Position numbers and translations under genes: made by a program. A stretch of 64,000 nt of DNA, from the NCBI GenBank assembly GCA_030545055.2, contig CM061532.1, positions 213,326,296 to 213,390,295 on the forward strand. Reading direction: 5' to 3'. The notes below the pieces were generated by a model. That model was not told where the DNA came from and made no database searches. It saw only the letters and a list, made by a program, of their open reading frames with translations. Of the stretch, positions 34,156 to 43,969 are shown in pieces. Source of the stretch: Neoaliturus tenellus. Taxonomy: Eukaryota; Arthropoda; Insecta; Hemiptera; Cicadellidae. Positions within the stretch are counted from its first letter, which is position 1. Every line of letters starts with the position of its first letter.

Positions 34156-34854
34156 TCAACGCATAAATACAAATTTATCCAACCCTATACGATATCTACC
34201 ATTTTTAATATCTTCTTCCTTCATAATAACGAGAAAGCCATATTTCTCATTCCATGCTTTGCCACACATTTCTTTAAATTTCTCAAATGGCATATCCGCA
34301 TTTACATGATCATTGTATATATGCTTTAAATTTGTTTCATCTTGCTTGAAGATGATCAACATATTTGCATTGTCTCTTATGAGTTGTTTTGGAATCTTAC
34401 TGTATGTTTGACCAATATAAATGCTATCGATATTATGATGTCTTCCCATAGCGAAGTAATTCCTTATAGTGTCGTGATTTTCACAAGAAACATCGTCAAA
34501 AATAAAAATAGAAAATGGTTTTGCTTCATTTGGTTGCATAATTGTTTCACTGGCATTAAACTTGTAGAAATGCACTTCAGGTACACTTGCAAGTACTTTA
34601 TCCAATAATTGATATTTTGGTTGTTGCAATGATTTTGAAAAAATGTATATATTGTTAAAGCGCAATCCTTTAGGATTAGTTATAAGGTTAAAAACAACAT
34701 TTGTTTTTCCACAATTTGAAGGACCAGTTATTAAACATCTTATTGTATTTGGTAGTAATTCACCATGTTTACCATGATTTAACTTATCATTGTCAACCGT
34801 CAATTCATCAATATTATTGATATTAAATCGATCTTTTTGTTGTACAATCTCCAT
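34156..34854 (-). CDS. ATP: DNA packaging ATPase (copy B)
   Basis: 232 aa, two substitutions from 10412-11110. Walker A and B are intact. Confidence 0.9.
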   Translation of the reverse strand: MEIVQQKDRFNINNIDELTVDNDKLNHGKHGELLPNTIRCLITGPSNCGKTNVVFNLITNPKGLRFNNIYIFSKSLQQPKYQLLDKVLASVPEVHFYKFNASETIMQPNEAKPFSIFIFDDVSCENHDTIRNYFAMGRHHNIDSIYIGQTYSKIPKQLIRDNANMLIIFKQDETNLKHIYNDHVNADMPFEKFKEMCGKAWNEKYGFLVIMKEEDIKNGRYRIGLDKFVFMR

Positions 34855-34893
34855 CTTGTGTCAAGGTTAAACACACAATGAGCTATTAAGTTA

Positions 34894-35853
34894 CTATACC
34901 AGGTCTTTTGAAGGAATCCAAGAGTCTTCACTTTTATCGAATCCTAACCACCGGACTTTAACCATATCCTTTTTCCTTTGTAAAACCTTCTCAACAAGAT
35001 ATACATCACCGACTGTTGATTTCAACAATTCATGTCCGTAGAATCCACCTTGAAGTAATTCACCCTTGTTATCCTTTAATAAGTAGGTTTCAGGTATAGT
35101 TGGTTGCACTTTATAAACTGTAAATACTTCATTAGTCCAATTTGGTAGATATCTTTTACTAAATACACCTTTGTATTTGCTTATACGAACTTTATCGTTG
35201 ACTTTAAACTTTTTTGGTTGTAACTTTTCCAATTTAGGTGTTGTATTATTTCTGATGCGTTGTAATACAACCTTAGCATTAGCGCTGTTTACCTGGATAG
35301 GTTTCATTCCGATGGTACGATGATATTTGTTGTTATACTCTTTTATAAGTTGTGGTAATATGTCATACCACACGTATGATCCTCGTTTTGAAAATTGTTT
35401 GTACATCGCTCCTTTTAATGTTCTATTGAATCTTTCAATTATTGAAGCTTTAACTTCAGAATTTGTAGAATAATGATTTATTTGATATTTCTTCATTAAA
35501 GCTCCAAAGTCTTTATTAAAATATTCTTTTCCATCATCGGTCTGTAGATGTTTGATTTTGAATTTATTTCTTTGTATCGTTGTTTCCATAGCTTTTGTAA
35601 CACTTTTACCAGTCTTATCCTTCAATGGTAAAGCGTCAGCTATTTTAGTAAAACAGTCTATAATTGTTAAAATATATTTGAAACCTTTGTTTAATTTACT
35701 GTGCGGTATCATTTCAATGAGATCAGCTTGATACAGATCATTCATTCCCTTAATAATTGTACTTCTTCTTGGAAATCTTCTTCTTGCTGGTTTATGTAGT
35801 TCATTTACAATCTTGTCCTTCACACTTTCCATCTTCAGGTGTTGCTTGCACAT
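34894..35853 (-). CDS. INT: Integrase with chromodomain (copy B)
   Basis: 319 aa from the ATG at 35853; in copy A this ATG is GTG, so the shared start at M-E-S-V (35832 here, 12088 in A) may be the functional one. The DDE core and chromodomain are as in copy A. Confidence 0.9.
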   Translation of the reverse strand: MCKQHLKMESVKDKIVNELHKPARRRFPRRSTIIKGMNDLYQADLIEMIPHSKLNKGFKYILTIIDCFTKIADALPLKDKTGKSVTKAMETTIQRNKFKIKHLQTDDGKEYFNKDFGALMKKYQINHYSTNSEVKASIIERFNRTLKGAMYKQFSKRGSYVWYDILPQLIKEYNNKYHRTIGMKPIQVNSANAKVVLQRIRNNTTPKLEKLQPKKFKVNDKVRISKYKGVFSKRYLPNWTNEVFTVYKVQPTIPETYLLKDNKGELLQGGFYGHELLKSTVGDVYLVEKVLQRKKDMVKVRWLGFDKSEDSWIPSKDLV

Positions 35854-35914
35854 CGCTTGTAAAAATACTGATCCGTACAACAGTTCTTTCTCTTTTATAT
35901 AGTTTGAATATAGG

Positions 35915-35980
35915 TCAAGGCCATTTCATATTAGTGTAAAAAAGAGGGAACATGGCATTGGGCTTGCCATGTCCCCTCTT
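35915..35980 (-). terminator. Stem-loop/T-run module after polymerase gene (copy B)
   Basis: The stem is identical to 12200-12237; TCAAGGCCA variant also kept. Confidence 0.55.
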
Positions 35981-36027
35981 CTTTACGGAAAGGAAAAAAG
36001 GAAGAAGGTAGAGGACGAAGAATAGGT

Positions 36028-39000
36028 TTACTGGTCGATAGGGTTTAGAGAGTAATGTCCAAATGGCAGAGTTCTTATGTTGTCTTCAAGGATGTATCTC
36101 TTGTCATCCTTATAGCTCAATGCCGATTTGGTTTGCTTCACACTGAAAAGACGATGGTTGAAGCTTCTTATGGTGTTAAATGTTGCAGTTGTTTCAACAT
36201 TTTCAAACAAACATCTTTTATAATGTTCAAACTGTACGTTCTTCTTCAGGAAAGAGGTTTTTATTCCTTTGGCTTTCTTCGTGACTTGATATTCGTTCCT
36301 TTCGCTTATGTACAGTTGAAATGAATATAGTTTGGACATTAATGCTACAATTTCCATCATCGGCACACCATTTGTTTCATCTTTAAATTTTCCCAATACT
36401 TTCTTGTTTCTGTCGTAGTCGTAATTTGGATGGTCCTTGGGATAATCGGAAAAGTCGAAATCATCTTTATACATAAAAGTGCGTAGATCTTCGTACATGT
36501 CATTTGTTTTAATCCAGTAAATTAGAGCATCCGTATCCATATATGCAATACCAATGTTCTCTCTTCCATAATAGTTAACCATCTTCTTATAATGAAACTC
36601 GTACATGTGTGTTTTGGAAATATCCAAGATTGACATTCCTAGATACAAAGGACGATCCATTAGAACTGACTTCTTGTTCATGGAAATAACAACTAGATTT
36701 TCATTAATAATTACAGATGAACCAAAGTTTGGTTGTTGCACTAATTTCTGTAGTTTTACTGGATCAGTTACCAATTTGATGTCCTTATGTTTCCTTTTGT
36801 TTTCCAAAGTCTTGCCAAATATTGCGTTGTTCATTAGTTTGAAGAAATCTTTTTGAAAACTTGATGTAGCGGCGGCTCTTCTTCTTGTGTTGTTGTCAAT
36901 GTACGGTTTTAACCAACAAGATTGAGAGAATTGTAGTACTCGATTAATTTTTGTAATTCTCAATCCCAAGTCTAAGGCCTGTTGTATCATCCAGTAGTGT
37001 CCAACATACCGAGACTTGTTAGTTAAAGTCATCAATAATTTTGGCCATCTTCCAGTTGGAGAAATTTCAGTCTTCGGAAGAAGTGGTAAATCATAATGTT
37101 CGTCGTGAAGATGTTCGGGATATTCAAAATCGACGTCGAATATGTAACCAGTTTCTCCATATTTCGGTATATCCATTATGTTTCCAATTGATTCTGGGTC
37201 TATCCATTTGAAATTATCATATGGAAGGGGATTCGACATTGCCCATCCGTACAAGTTATTTGCATCAAAATAACCCAGGAATGTTGTTGGTTTTGATGCA
37301 TCATAATCGGGCAAATATTTATTGTTCGCCTTGACATGACGTGTTACACTTTGCGTCAATCCTCCTCGAACTCCTGATTCTAACATCAACACCATATCTA
37401 TATCTGTAAGAAGTTGTATTTTACAATTTGTTTCTTTTAACATGGCTTGCCACGCTAGTCCAGGCGAAGTGTACGAATGAAGAGGGTCTAACCCATATGA
37501 CGCAAAACATGTATTTCTAAATTCTTCCATCACATCACATAATAAAGTCACATCTAATTTAACGTAGAAATCTGAATATTCCCCCAATGTTCTAAATCCT
37601 AATTCGTTCCATACTTTGCATGCATGATCATAATCCTCTTGAGATATATCCATGTCGTACAGTTTACTTTTAAATTCTTCTTTTGGAGGTAGTGATGTTT
37701 CATTAAATCTTTCTAAACTGTCTATGTAATCATATGGGAAAACACCTTTTCGAAGTACCAGATCCAGTTTGTCGCTATTTACAATCTTCTTTGTTTCGAT
37801 TAAATCTTGTTTCCTTAGGTTTTCAGAAAGTTTAGACAAACTCGACGGCAAAAATCGGTAGGAGTCCAAGAATCTTAGTTTGACATTTCCAACTTCTTTG
37901 GAAAAACTTATGAACTTCTCTGAAGTTTCAGCTAACACATCGATTTTACCGTCGTCTCTTCCTAATTCAGGTATTATAAAATGAGCGTCGTACCCACTAA
38001 GATTATGCAGAACCACAGGGATAAATAGTGGTAAACGATAGCTCAAGTTGCATTTATTACAAGCAGCACCCCTGTAATATCCTGTGAGGTGGTCGTGATC
38101 TTTAACTTTATAATTCTCAATAGTAAAATCATTTTTGCACAAGAAACAGTGAGTCGCATTTTCATGTTGAATTTCTTCTTCTTCGTCCATCGGTTTCATT
38201 GGTACAATATTTGTATATAATCTTTGTGTATTTCCAGCTATTGAATATAGGTGATCAAGAAATATTTTTTCCGCATTTTCACCACGATATACTAGAGGTT
38301 CTGAAGTTAATCCATATCTGTTTAAATGTTCTTCTGATAATGTTGATTTGACCATTAAACAAAAACTGTTTGGTTTGTGCATTTGATACTTTACACTTTT
38401 TCTTGCTTCACAATTTTCATCTTCAACTGGAACAAGTGTTGATTCAAAATCCGCATACACAACTAAAGGGATACGGTATTGATGATGAACCTTTTCAAAT
38501 GTAACGAATGCTCTGTTTTCCGAAGGTAAATTAATCTTTGCTTCATAATTATTGTTACATAATCTTTTGTGTTCTTGTAACCATTCTCTTCCTTGTCTTC
38601 CTTCTCGTTGAAAATTAAAACATCTCTTACAAATCAACTTTTTGTTTCGATTTTTTGAAAGTTGCTTATTAACAAGACGATCGAATTGCTTTATGTACAC
38701 ATAGTGAGACACATCTCCTCGCGTTAGTAGTAGTAAATCCGTATGATCTGGTAGCTCTTCTTTTGCAATACGTAAAGGATACACTTTGTTTGAACTATCT
38801 AATGCAAAAACATTAATAGACGTGCCGGGATTTTTCTTTTCAAATTTTGATATATCTTTCGTAGAAACGGGATATGTTATTCCTTGAAAATTGTACCTGT
38901 GTCTTGCGTCTTCATATTCTTGGTTGGGTCTACATGGATTTTGTGATACAAACTTTGTCGTCATAGCATAGCGAAAACATTCATTATCTTCATTTTGAAC

Positions 39001-39612
39001 ATTAATACAAGATTTTGTATTTTCAATTATTTTTGGCAAAGGAATGTAACTAGATCCCATTAGTCCATATCCGTGTTTGTGAACTCTTATATCTAATACT
39101 TCAATACTTGTAAGACTCCATCCGGATCCTCTTCCTTCGTGTTCCTGAAGTTTAGTTAATATTTCTTCTATACAATTCTCGACTATTGAATCAATGTTTG
39201 AACTTTCCATGATGGTTCGGTTTTTTGTTATGAATCCTCTTGGTGATAATTCTTCTTGTGCATTTATAAACATAGCTTCTAGTAGTAAACCAAATTTAAG
39301 AAAGTTCAATCTTTTCAATTCTTCTTTTAAAGTTTTACTTACGATTGGTTTTGCTTCTCTAATAAATTCTTCTAAGTTCAAGTTTTCATTTTGAATCTTA
39401 TGATGCATTACTACTTTACCGGGTAAAGCAAATACTTGTAGATTCGGTAAAGTAGTTGAAGATGTTGCTGTTATTTCTTCTTGTTCTTCTTGTTCTTCTT
39501 GTTCTTCTTGTTCTTCTTGATCTTCTTCTGTGTTGTTGTGAATTAGTTCTTTATGTATATCTAGTAGAATTTCATCGTGAAACGATTCCGAACATTTATC
39601 GCAATGATACAT
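36028..39612 (-). CDS. POLB: Protein-primed family B DNA polymerase (copy B)
   Basis: 1194 aa. Same domains as 12283-15900, with all exonuclease and polymerase acids present. The acidic repeat after the zinc finger is E-E-Q type here against Q-E-Q type in copy A and shorter by about ten residues. The first 370 residues differ more than the catalytic part (for example around P-C-R-P-N-Q). Confidence 0.95.
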   Translation of the reverse strand: MYHCDKCSESFHDEILLDIHKELIHNNTEEDQEEQEEQEEQEEQEEITATSSTTLPNLQVFALPGKVVMHHKIQNENLNLEEFIREAKPIVSKTLKEELKRLNFLKFGLLLEAMFINAQEELSPRGFITKNRTIMESSNIDSIVENCIEEILTKLQEHEGRGSGWSLTSIEVLDIRVHKHGYGLMGSSYIPLPKIIENTKSCINVQNEDNECFRYAMTTKFVSQNPCRPNQEYEDARHRYNFQGITYPVSTKDISKFEKKNPGTSINVFALDSSNKVYPLRIAKEELPDHTDLLLLTRGDVSHYVYIKQFDRLVNKQLSKNRNKKLICKRCFNFQREGRQGREWLQEHKRLCNNNYEAKINLPSENRAFVTFEKVHHQYRIPLVVYADFESTLVPVEDENCEARKSVKYQMHKPNSFCLMVKSTLSEEHLNRYGLTSEPLVYRGENAEKIFLDHLYSIAGNTQRLYTNIVPMKPMDEEEEIQHENATHCFLCKNDFTIENYKVKDHDHLTGYYRGAACNKCNLSYRLPLFIPVVLHNLSGYDAHFIIPELGRDDGKIDVLAETSEKFISFSKEVGNVKLRFLDSYRFLPSSLSKLSENLRKQDLIETKKIVNSDKLDLVLRKGVFPYDYIDSLERFNETSLPPKEEFKSKLYDMDISQEDYDHACKVWNELGFRTLGEYSDFYVKLDVTLLCDVMEEFRNTCFASYGLDPLHSYTSPGLAWQAMLKETNCKIQLLTDIDMVLMLESGVRGGLTQSVTRHVKANNKYLPDYDASKPTTFLGYFDANNLYGWAMSNPLPYDNFKWIDPESIGNIMDIPKYGETGYIFDVDFEYPEHLHDEHYDLPLLPKTEISPTGRWPKLLMTLTNKSRYVGHYWMIQQALDLGLRITKINRVLQFSQSCWLKPYIDNNTRRRAAATSSFQKDFFKLMNNAIFGKTLENKRKHKDIKLVTDPVKLQKLVQQPNFGSSVIINENLVVISMNKKSVLMDRPLYLGMSILDISKTHMYEFHYKKMVNYYGRENIGIAYMDTDALIYWIKTNDMYEDLRTFMYKDDFDFSDYPKDHPNYDYDRNKKVLGKFKDETNGVPMMEIVALMSKLYSFQLYISERNEYQVTKKAKGIKTSFLKKNVQFEHYKRCLFENVETTATFNTIRSFNHRLFSVKQTKSALSYKDDKRYILEDNIRTLPFGHYSLNPIDQ

Positions 39613-39675
39613 GTTGACGATGTTTACTCTTCGAAATTTCGCCGAGAAATGAAATGGGCTCTGACGGTCCCGCTT

Positions 39676-40080
39676 TTATAACGGTTCCCCCACCACTATT
39701 TCATCATCATCATCATCCTCTTCTTCTTCTTCACTATCCGAGGAAAACAAACGTCTTGGACGAAACATTAATCTTCTACTAACTGATTGTTCATTTGTGT
39801 TCTCTATTCCAGTTGGGGTTTCAGTATGTACTTCTTCATATTCAAACGATGATGAAGATTCTGACATTACTACATCCATATCCAAATTTTCATTCTCCAC
39901 ATCATTTACACTTCCTACTTCTGATGTTGTTAGATCTACATCCATATCATTTACACTTTCTACTTCTGATGTTTCACTGTTATTATCATCTTCTTCCATA
40001 TTAAAATCGTCTAGTTGAATTTTATACAATATTTCAATAAGAGGTTTCCTTGGATAATCGGTGTTGTCCACAGGAGCCAT
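39676..40080 (-). CDS. Acidic MxPxDN-type protein
   Basis: 134 aa. Opens M-A-P-V-D-N with L-I-E-I, then two repeats of S-E-V-x-S-V-N-D and long Asp/Glu runs, ending V-V-G-E-P-L, coded by the CACC box of the polymerase promoter. Its opening and end resemble the 43264-43581 product, so the two are probably paralogues. It may be an acidic activator or chromatin-binding protein; inferred from composition only. Copy A has only a relic (15975-16115). Confidence 0.65.
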   Translation of the reverse strand: MAPVDNTDYPRKPLIEILYKIQLDDFNMEEDDNNSETSEVESVNDMDVDLTTSEVGSVNDVENENLDMDVVMSESSSSFEYEEVHTETPTGIENTNEQSVSRRLMFRPRRLFSSDSEEEEEDDDDDEIVVGEPL

Positions 40081-40140
40081 TTCAAGTAAATGAGGAATAA
40101 CTCTTTGTGATTCGGCTTATATGATATTTTGATAAGTATG

Positions 40141-40232
40141 TCAAGGTCATTTTAGATTAAGCGAGAACTGGGAATAGATCACTAAGCGGCATGTTATTTC
40201 ATTACCACAAAGTGATCTATTCCCCATTCTCT
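40141..40232 (-). ncRNA. bHLH-cassette hairpin 1 (copy B)
   Basis: TCAAGGTCA (40141-40149), then a ~72-nt imperfect hairpin (40161-40232) with the CTGGG/CCCCA stem variant. It lies between the bHLH gene at 40282 and the next gene. Confidence 0.5.
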
Positions 40233-40281
40233 AAGAAGTGTTCAATCAATAACCAAAGTCCAAATCCATTTCCTTTTTTTT

Positions 40282-40575
40282 TTAATTTGAATCTTTTGTT
40301 ACATAGTTTATTGGTTGACTGTTTGAAATTTCAATGTGTCGTCTTATTATTTGTTCCAATTCTTCTATTTTTGCTTGTTTTATCATTAGTTCTGTATGTA
40401 ACTCATTAATGTAATCAGCTGCTTTATCCACCGTTCTTGTTCGTATTTCACCTAACATAACACCAGGAATCAATCTCTGTAGTCTGTAAAACTTAAACTT
40501 TATTCTAGACTCTCTTGCCTTAGCCATTTCCCGAAGCCTTTGTTTCTTATTGTCTTTACTTGTAGTCAAGTCCAT
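40282..40575 (-). CDS. bHLH-zipper-like protein 1
   Basis: 97 aa. A basic N-terminus (K-K-Q-R-L-R-E-M-A-K-A-R-E-S-R), helix 1 with F-Y-R-L-Q-R-L-I-P-G, a short loop, helix 2 with R-T-V-D-K-A-A-D-Y-I-N-E-L, then a leucine-heptad extension to about residue 83. This matches the bHLH-leucine-zipper plan, including R-E-S-R in the basic region. It probably dimerises and binds DNA or interferes with host bHLH factors. TATA and CACC boxes lie upstream near 40625-40650. Confidence 0.7.
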   Translation of the reverse strand: MDLTTSKDNKKQRLREMAKARESRIKFKFYRLQRLIPGVMLGEIRTRTVDKAADYINELHTELMIKQAKIEELEQIIRRHIEISNSQPINYVTKDSN

Positions 40576-40677
40576 ACTCGTGACAAGTTCGCTTTCAGAA
40601 TAATTCGACTATAGTACACTCGTCTTTTATACACTTTCCCCCACCACTTTCAATTTCCCCCACCCTACTAATATAGG

Positions 40678-40770
40678 TCAAGGTCATATGGTATTAACGC
40701 GAGAACGAGGAATAGAGCACTAAGTGGCATGTTAGTCCATTACCACAAAGTGATCTATTCCTCGCTCTCT
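40678..40770 (-). ncRNA. bHLH-cassette hairpin 2 (copy B)
   Basis: TCAAGGTCA (40678-40686) and a hairpin (40699-40770) of the CGAGG/CCTCG type, identical in sequence to the copy A hairpin. It lies downstream of the bHLH gene at 40852. Confidence 0.5.
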
Positions 40771-40851
40771 ATTCTACATCTAATTTTTTGGGGTTTTTGT
40801 TATTTTTATCTTTTTTTTTTTGGTTTTTCTGGGGGAATGAGTGTTTGAATA

Positions 40852-41253
40852 TTACTTGGTAGAATGTCCATTTTTCTTCTTCAAATCTTCAATAGTTTCC
40901 AACAATTGTAACAAATATGCGTTAGTTTTTTCTAAAGTTTTCAGTCTGCTACATCCAACTTGAATGGAAGGCACTATTAGTTGCAATTTTGCAAATTCTA
41001 TCTTTTCTTTCTTGCACCTTTCTCTCATTTTTAGGTTTTTCCTTAGTCTTGCCGAAGATGGTGTTATAGGCTCGTACATACAATCTGGATATGGTTTTGA
41101 CATTTTTAACACTGATGTTGAAGTACAATGAGATACTTGCGGCCGTTGAGCTTGATAATAATTTGTTGTTGGAGTATTGCAATACATCTTCGGTTCTAAG
41201 TTTTGGTGGCAATCTGTAGTTGAAAGTACTGGTGTTGCAGAAGGATCAGTCAT
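40852..41253 (-). CDS. bHLH-like protein 2
   Basis: 133 aa. A polar N-terminal region of ~65 residues, then R-K-x-L-K-M-R-E-R-C-K-K-E-K basic region, F-A-K-L-Q-L-I-V-P-S helix 1, L-K-T-L-E-K-T-N-A-Y-L-L-Q-L-L-E-T-I helix 2. The fit to the bHLH consensus (R-E-R, L-Q-x-x-V-P, L-K-T-L) is good. The fused copy A gene 16590-16805 shares only the C-terminal half. Confidence 0.72.
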   Translation of the reverse strand: MTDPSATPVLSTTDCHQNLEPKMYCNTPTTNYYQAQRPQVSHCTSTSVLKMSKPYPDCMYEPITPSSARLRKNLKMRERCKKEKIEFAKLQLIVPSIQVGCSRLKTLEKTNAYLLQLLETIEDLKKKNGHSTK

Positions 41254-41378
41254 CTTTCACTGTTGTCGTACAGAGTGAACTCTTTTTTTAAGTTTTACTT
41301 CTTTTATCACATTTCCCCCACCACCGACTTATAAATTCTTCCCCCCACCATAATTATTTATACTTGTTTTTCCACATT

Positions 41379-41627
41379 TCAAATTTTATACCATACTTCC
41401 AATGTGACATCTGCGTCTTCCTCTTTCAAGTATTTGACAAATTCAGGACTCCTCGACGATACATTCGGTCTGTTTAGATAGCTCATCACCTTGTGATGGC
41501 TTTCCTCATTTTCTATGTAACAATAAACTTGCATTAACTTGTTTTCTTCTTCTTTCGATGATATGAAATTTGCAACAGAGGTCCACTCTTCATATTTAAT
41601 CTTGAAATGACGCACTTCGAATTCCAT
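41379..41627 (-). CDS. Small accessory protein of the copy B block
   Basis: 82 aa beginning M-E-F-E-V, mixed alpha/beta, ending in a strand L-E-V-W-Y-K-I. A TATAAATG box lies about 60 bp upstream. In copy A the promoter, 5' UTR and first three codons survive but drive the bHLH body. Function unknown. Confidence 0.6.
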   Translation of the reverse strand: MEFEVRHFKIKYEEWTSVANFISSKEEENKLMQVYCYIENEESHHKVMSYLNRPNVSSRSPEFVKYLKEEDADVTLEVWYKI

Positions 41628-41752
41628 GATGTTTCTTACAATGCCGCAACAATAATAAAACTCTCTTCAAACAACCTGCATTTATACACGTTCCCCCACC
41701 TAGTTATAACCCCCCACTCTTTTCCCCCTCTCCTTTATATGTGGAAGGGGTA

Positions 41753-42115
41753 TTATGGTTTGAATGCACGATACTTAATAAATTCAAACAAACACTGTGC
41801 ACAAATGTCGCAGGTGTTATTACATGTTTCGAATTTCATTATTTGACCTTTTACAAGATGAACTAACCTACCTCCATCATCTTGGAATTGTTCAAAATCT
41901 AAAACAGACGCTTTTCCACAATCATGACACATTTTTGTACCATCTTTAAAAGTATAAGCAAGATAGATAGCAAATCCATAATTGTCTCTTTTAAATTCAA
42001 TGAGCATTTCACGAATTGCTTTAGGTATTTTACACTCATTTGATCTCATAATATAATGGTAAAGAAACCCATTATTGATAATTTCTTGTAAACACAGAAC
42101 CAACAACCTATCCAT
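41753..42115 (-). CDS. Small zinc-binding-type protein
   Basis: 120 aa. N-terminal helices, then C-H-D-C (about 71-74) and a C-terminal C-x3-C-x2-C-x2-C group (about 98-108), consistent with one or two zinc sites. Absent from copy A. Function unknown. Confidence 0.62.
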   Translation of the reverse strand: MDRLLVLCLQEIINNGFLYHYIMRSNECKIPKAIREMLIEFKRDNYGFAIYLAYTFKDGTKMCHDCGKASVLDFEQFQDDGGRLVHLVKGQIMKFETCNNTCDICAQCLFEFIKYRAFKP

Positions 42116-42191
42116 CGTGTTAGACTTATACTGATAGTTACATCTAAAACCTCTTTCTTATATGATTTTCCCCCCACCACTTTTATATAGG

Positions 42192-42283
42192 TCAAGGTCA
42201 TTGTATATCAAGCGAGAACTGGGAATAGATCACTAAGTGGCATGTTATTCCATTACCACAAAGTGATCTATTCCCCATTCTCT
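42192..42283 (-). ncRNA. bHLH-cassette hairpin 3 (copy B)
   Basis: TCAAGGTCA (42192-42200) and a hairpin (42212-42283) of the CTGGG/CCCCA type, differing from hairpin 1 mainly in the loop. It lies just downstream of the bHLH gene at 42302. Confidence 0.5.
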
Positions 42284-42301
42284 AAGAAGATTTTTGATAA
42301 T

Positions 42302-42643
42302 TTAGATTCCTAATATTTCTTTTCCTTCTTCTTCACCTTTTTGAACTGTAGTATTACCAGACATGTGTGATATTAGTTTCTTCATTTCTCGATTTTCCAT
42401 TTCCACTTTCTTCAATTTTAAATCTCTTGCTTCAATTTGTAGTTTTAAATACTTGATGTAACTTCCAGCCCAGTGTAGGGTTTTCAATTTTGGTGCTCCC
42501 ATTGCAATTCCAGGTATTTGAAATTGTAGTCGATTGAACTCCATGTTCATATCTTGTCGGTCTTGTTTTTCCTTTTCTAGTCTTTTCAATCTTTGATTCT
42601 CCCTTAACAAAGAAGTTCGATCACAAGGAATATGACGAAACAT
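42302..42643 (-). CDS. bHLH-zipper-like protein 3
   Basis: 113 aa from the ATG at 42643 (upstream frame has no ATG). A charged region, F-N-R-L-Q-F-Q-I-P-G helix 1, L-K-T-L-H-W-A-G-S-Y-I-K-Y-L helix 2, and a heptad extension. It is closest in plan to protein 1. The 5' leader (CATAAATGTGTTGG... GCGTAGAAGCTTATTC) is shared with the next gene upstream (42739-43182), so their promoters arose by duplication. Only a 30-bp scar remains in copy A. Confidence 0.68.
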   Translation of the reverse strand: MFRHIPCDRTSLLRENQRLKRLEKEKQDRQDMNMEFNRLQFQIPGIAMGAPKLKTLHWAGSYIKYLKLQIEARDLKLKKVEMENREMKKLISHMSGNTTVQKGEEEGKEILGI

Positions 42644-42738
42644 TTTGGTCAACGATATCTCGAAGAATAAGCTTCTACGCAGAAAACCAACACATTTATG
42701 CACTCCCCCCTCCAATTTTAGGCTAGTGGTGGGGAGAA

Positions 42739-43182
42739 TTACATTAATTTAATACTTATTTCCACCGTTACACTTGCTCCATTTTCAAAAAGGTATCTGT
42801 AAAATGGTTCTGGATACTGGTATATTTCACGTCCTATATTTTCCTTAAGAAAGTTGAAAGCTATTCTTTTCGAATAGTCATTATGATATACTTCTCTTAA
42901 ATTAACAAGAATTCCATCTTCCAGAAATTTCACTTGAATCATTGGTATTTTGCTTACATCATCTTTGTCTATCAGAGGTAGCCTGTAGGTGAACGTATTT
43001 GGTGGTAAACGTAAGGTTCTATCAAGTCGAGAACAGAATATTTTGAACAGTTTTTGATCATTGATTGCAATCTCATGAATACCTATCATTTTATAGTACG
43101 AAGGTTCAAAAGGTACAGCACGAAACGTTTTTACTAGACAGTTACTCGAAGAAGGTTCTGTAGGTGCGTTAGGATTGAACAT
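42739..43182 (-). CDS. Accessory protein sharing a leader with bHLH 3
   Basis: 147 aa from M-F-N-P-N at 43182; an upstream ATG at 43245 lies in the TATA-like leader and is unlikely. Mixed alpha/beta with R-L-P-P-N-T-F-T-Y-R-L-P and a C-terminal V-T-V-E-I-S-I-K-L strand, like the end of the 41379 product. Absent from copy A. Function unknown. Confidence 0.62.
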   Translation of the reverse strand: MFNPNAPTEPSSSNCLVKTFRAVPFEPSYYKMIGIHEIAINDQKLFKIFCSRLDRTLRLPPNTFTYRLPLIDKDDVSKIPMIQVKFLEDGILVNLREVYHNDYSKRIAFNFLKENIGREIYQYPEPFYRYLFENGASVTVEISIKLM

Positions 43183-43263
43183 TTTTAGTCGACAGTTTCC
43201 TGACGAATAAGCTTCTACGCAAATAACCAACACATTTATGAACATTCCCCCACCAACTTTAAG

Positions 43264-43581
43264 CTAGTGGTGGGGAGAATTTTCCCCCACCACTTCTTCA
43301 GAATTAATAGCTTCAATTTGAATTACAACAAATATATTTGACGCAAATTCCCAAAAAACTGAATATGAAACAGTTTCTTCCACATCTTGAGATTCATTTT
43401 GTGTTTCAACCATTTCCATCATTGAAGATTCTTGATCAATTTCTGTTACTTCCATCGCTTCTTCTACAGGATTTTGTATTGTGTCGGTTGTTTCAACTTC
43501 ATCTTCTTCTTGAACTAACGTAATATTTCGTTGTCTCACAATTTCAATTAATTGTATAAAAGAATTATCTCTAGGAGACAT
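43264..43581 (-). CDS. Acidic MxPxDN-type protein, paralogue
   Basis: 105 aa from the ATG at 43581. Opens M-S-P-R-D-N with L-I-E-I and continues with a Glu/Met/Gln-rich acidic region; a hydrophobic stretch S-V-F-W-E-F-A-S-N-I-F-V-V-I near the end is unlike the 39676 paralogue. The end V-V-G-E-N is coded by a CACC box. Confidence 0.58.
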   Translation of the reverse strand: MSPRDNSFIQLIEIVRQRNITLVQEEDEVETTDTIQNPVEEAMEVTEIDQESSMMEMVETQNESQDVEETVSYSVFWEFASNIFVVIQIEAINSEEVVGENSPHH

Positions 43582-43678
43582 TATTAACCATACATGTAGC
43601 TCCAACAAATGCTGACTTACTAATGACAAAACTCTCAATTTATAAGACTTGTTTGAATAATAAAGTGGGGGAACTACC

Positions 43679-43969
43679 TTAGTCCAATTCGGATTCGGAT
43701 TCAGAAGACAATAAAGGTGATATGGGTGAATCCAACGATGAATCTAATATAAATGTATCAATAGCTTCCTTAACTATATCTTCGTCACTATCGTTTATCA
43801 TTTCTTCAAAAAGTTCTTGTTCAAACTGTACCATTTCTTCTTCCATCGTGGAATCATTATCAGTTTCGTTATAATTTTCCTCTATATTGTCTTCTTCCAT
43901 TTCATTTGTATTAATATAAACATTTTTAACTTCAAAATAATTAACAAATGGAGTATCTTTAGACAACAT
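43679..43969 (-). CDS. Acidic protein of activation-domain type
   Basis: 96 aa, about one third Asp/Glu, with bulky hydrophobics interspersed (F-E-Q-E-L-F-E-E-M, D-T-F-I-L-D) and a Ser-rich end. The pattern is that of acidic transactivation domains. No DNA-binding part is present, so it could work with a bHLH partner; inference only. Confidence 0.58.
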   Translation of the reverse strand: MLSKDTPFVNYFEVKNVYINTNEMEEDNIEENYNETDNDSTMEEEMVQFEQELFEEMINDSDEDIVKEAIDTFILDSSLDSPISPLLSSESESELD

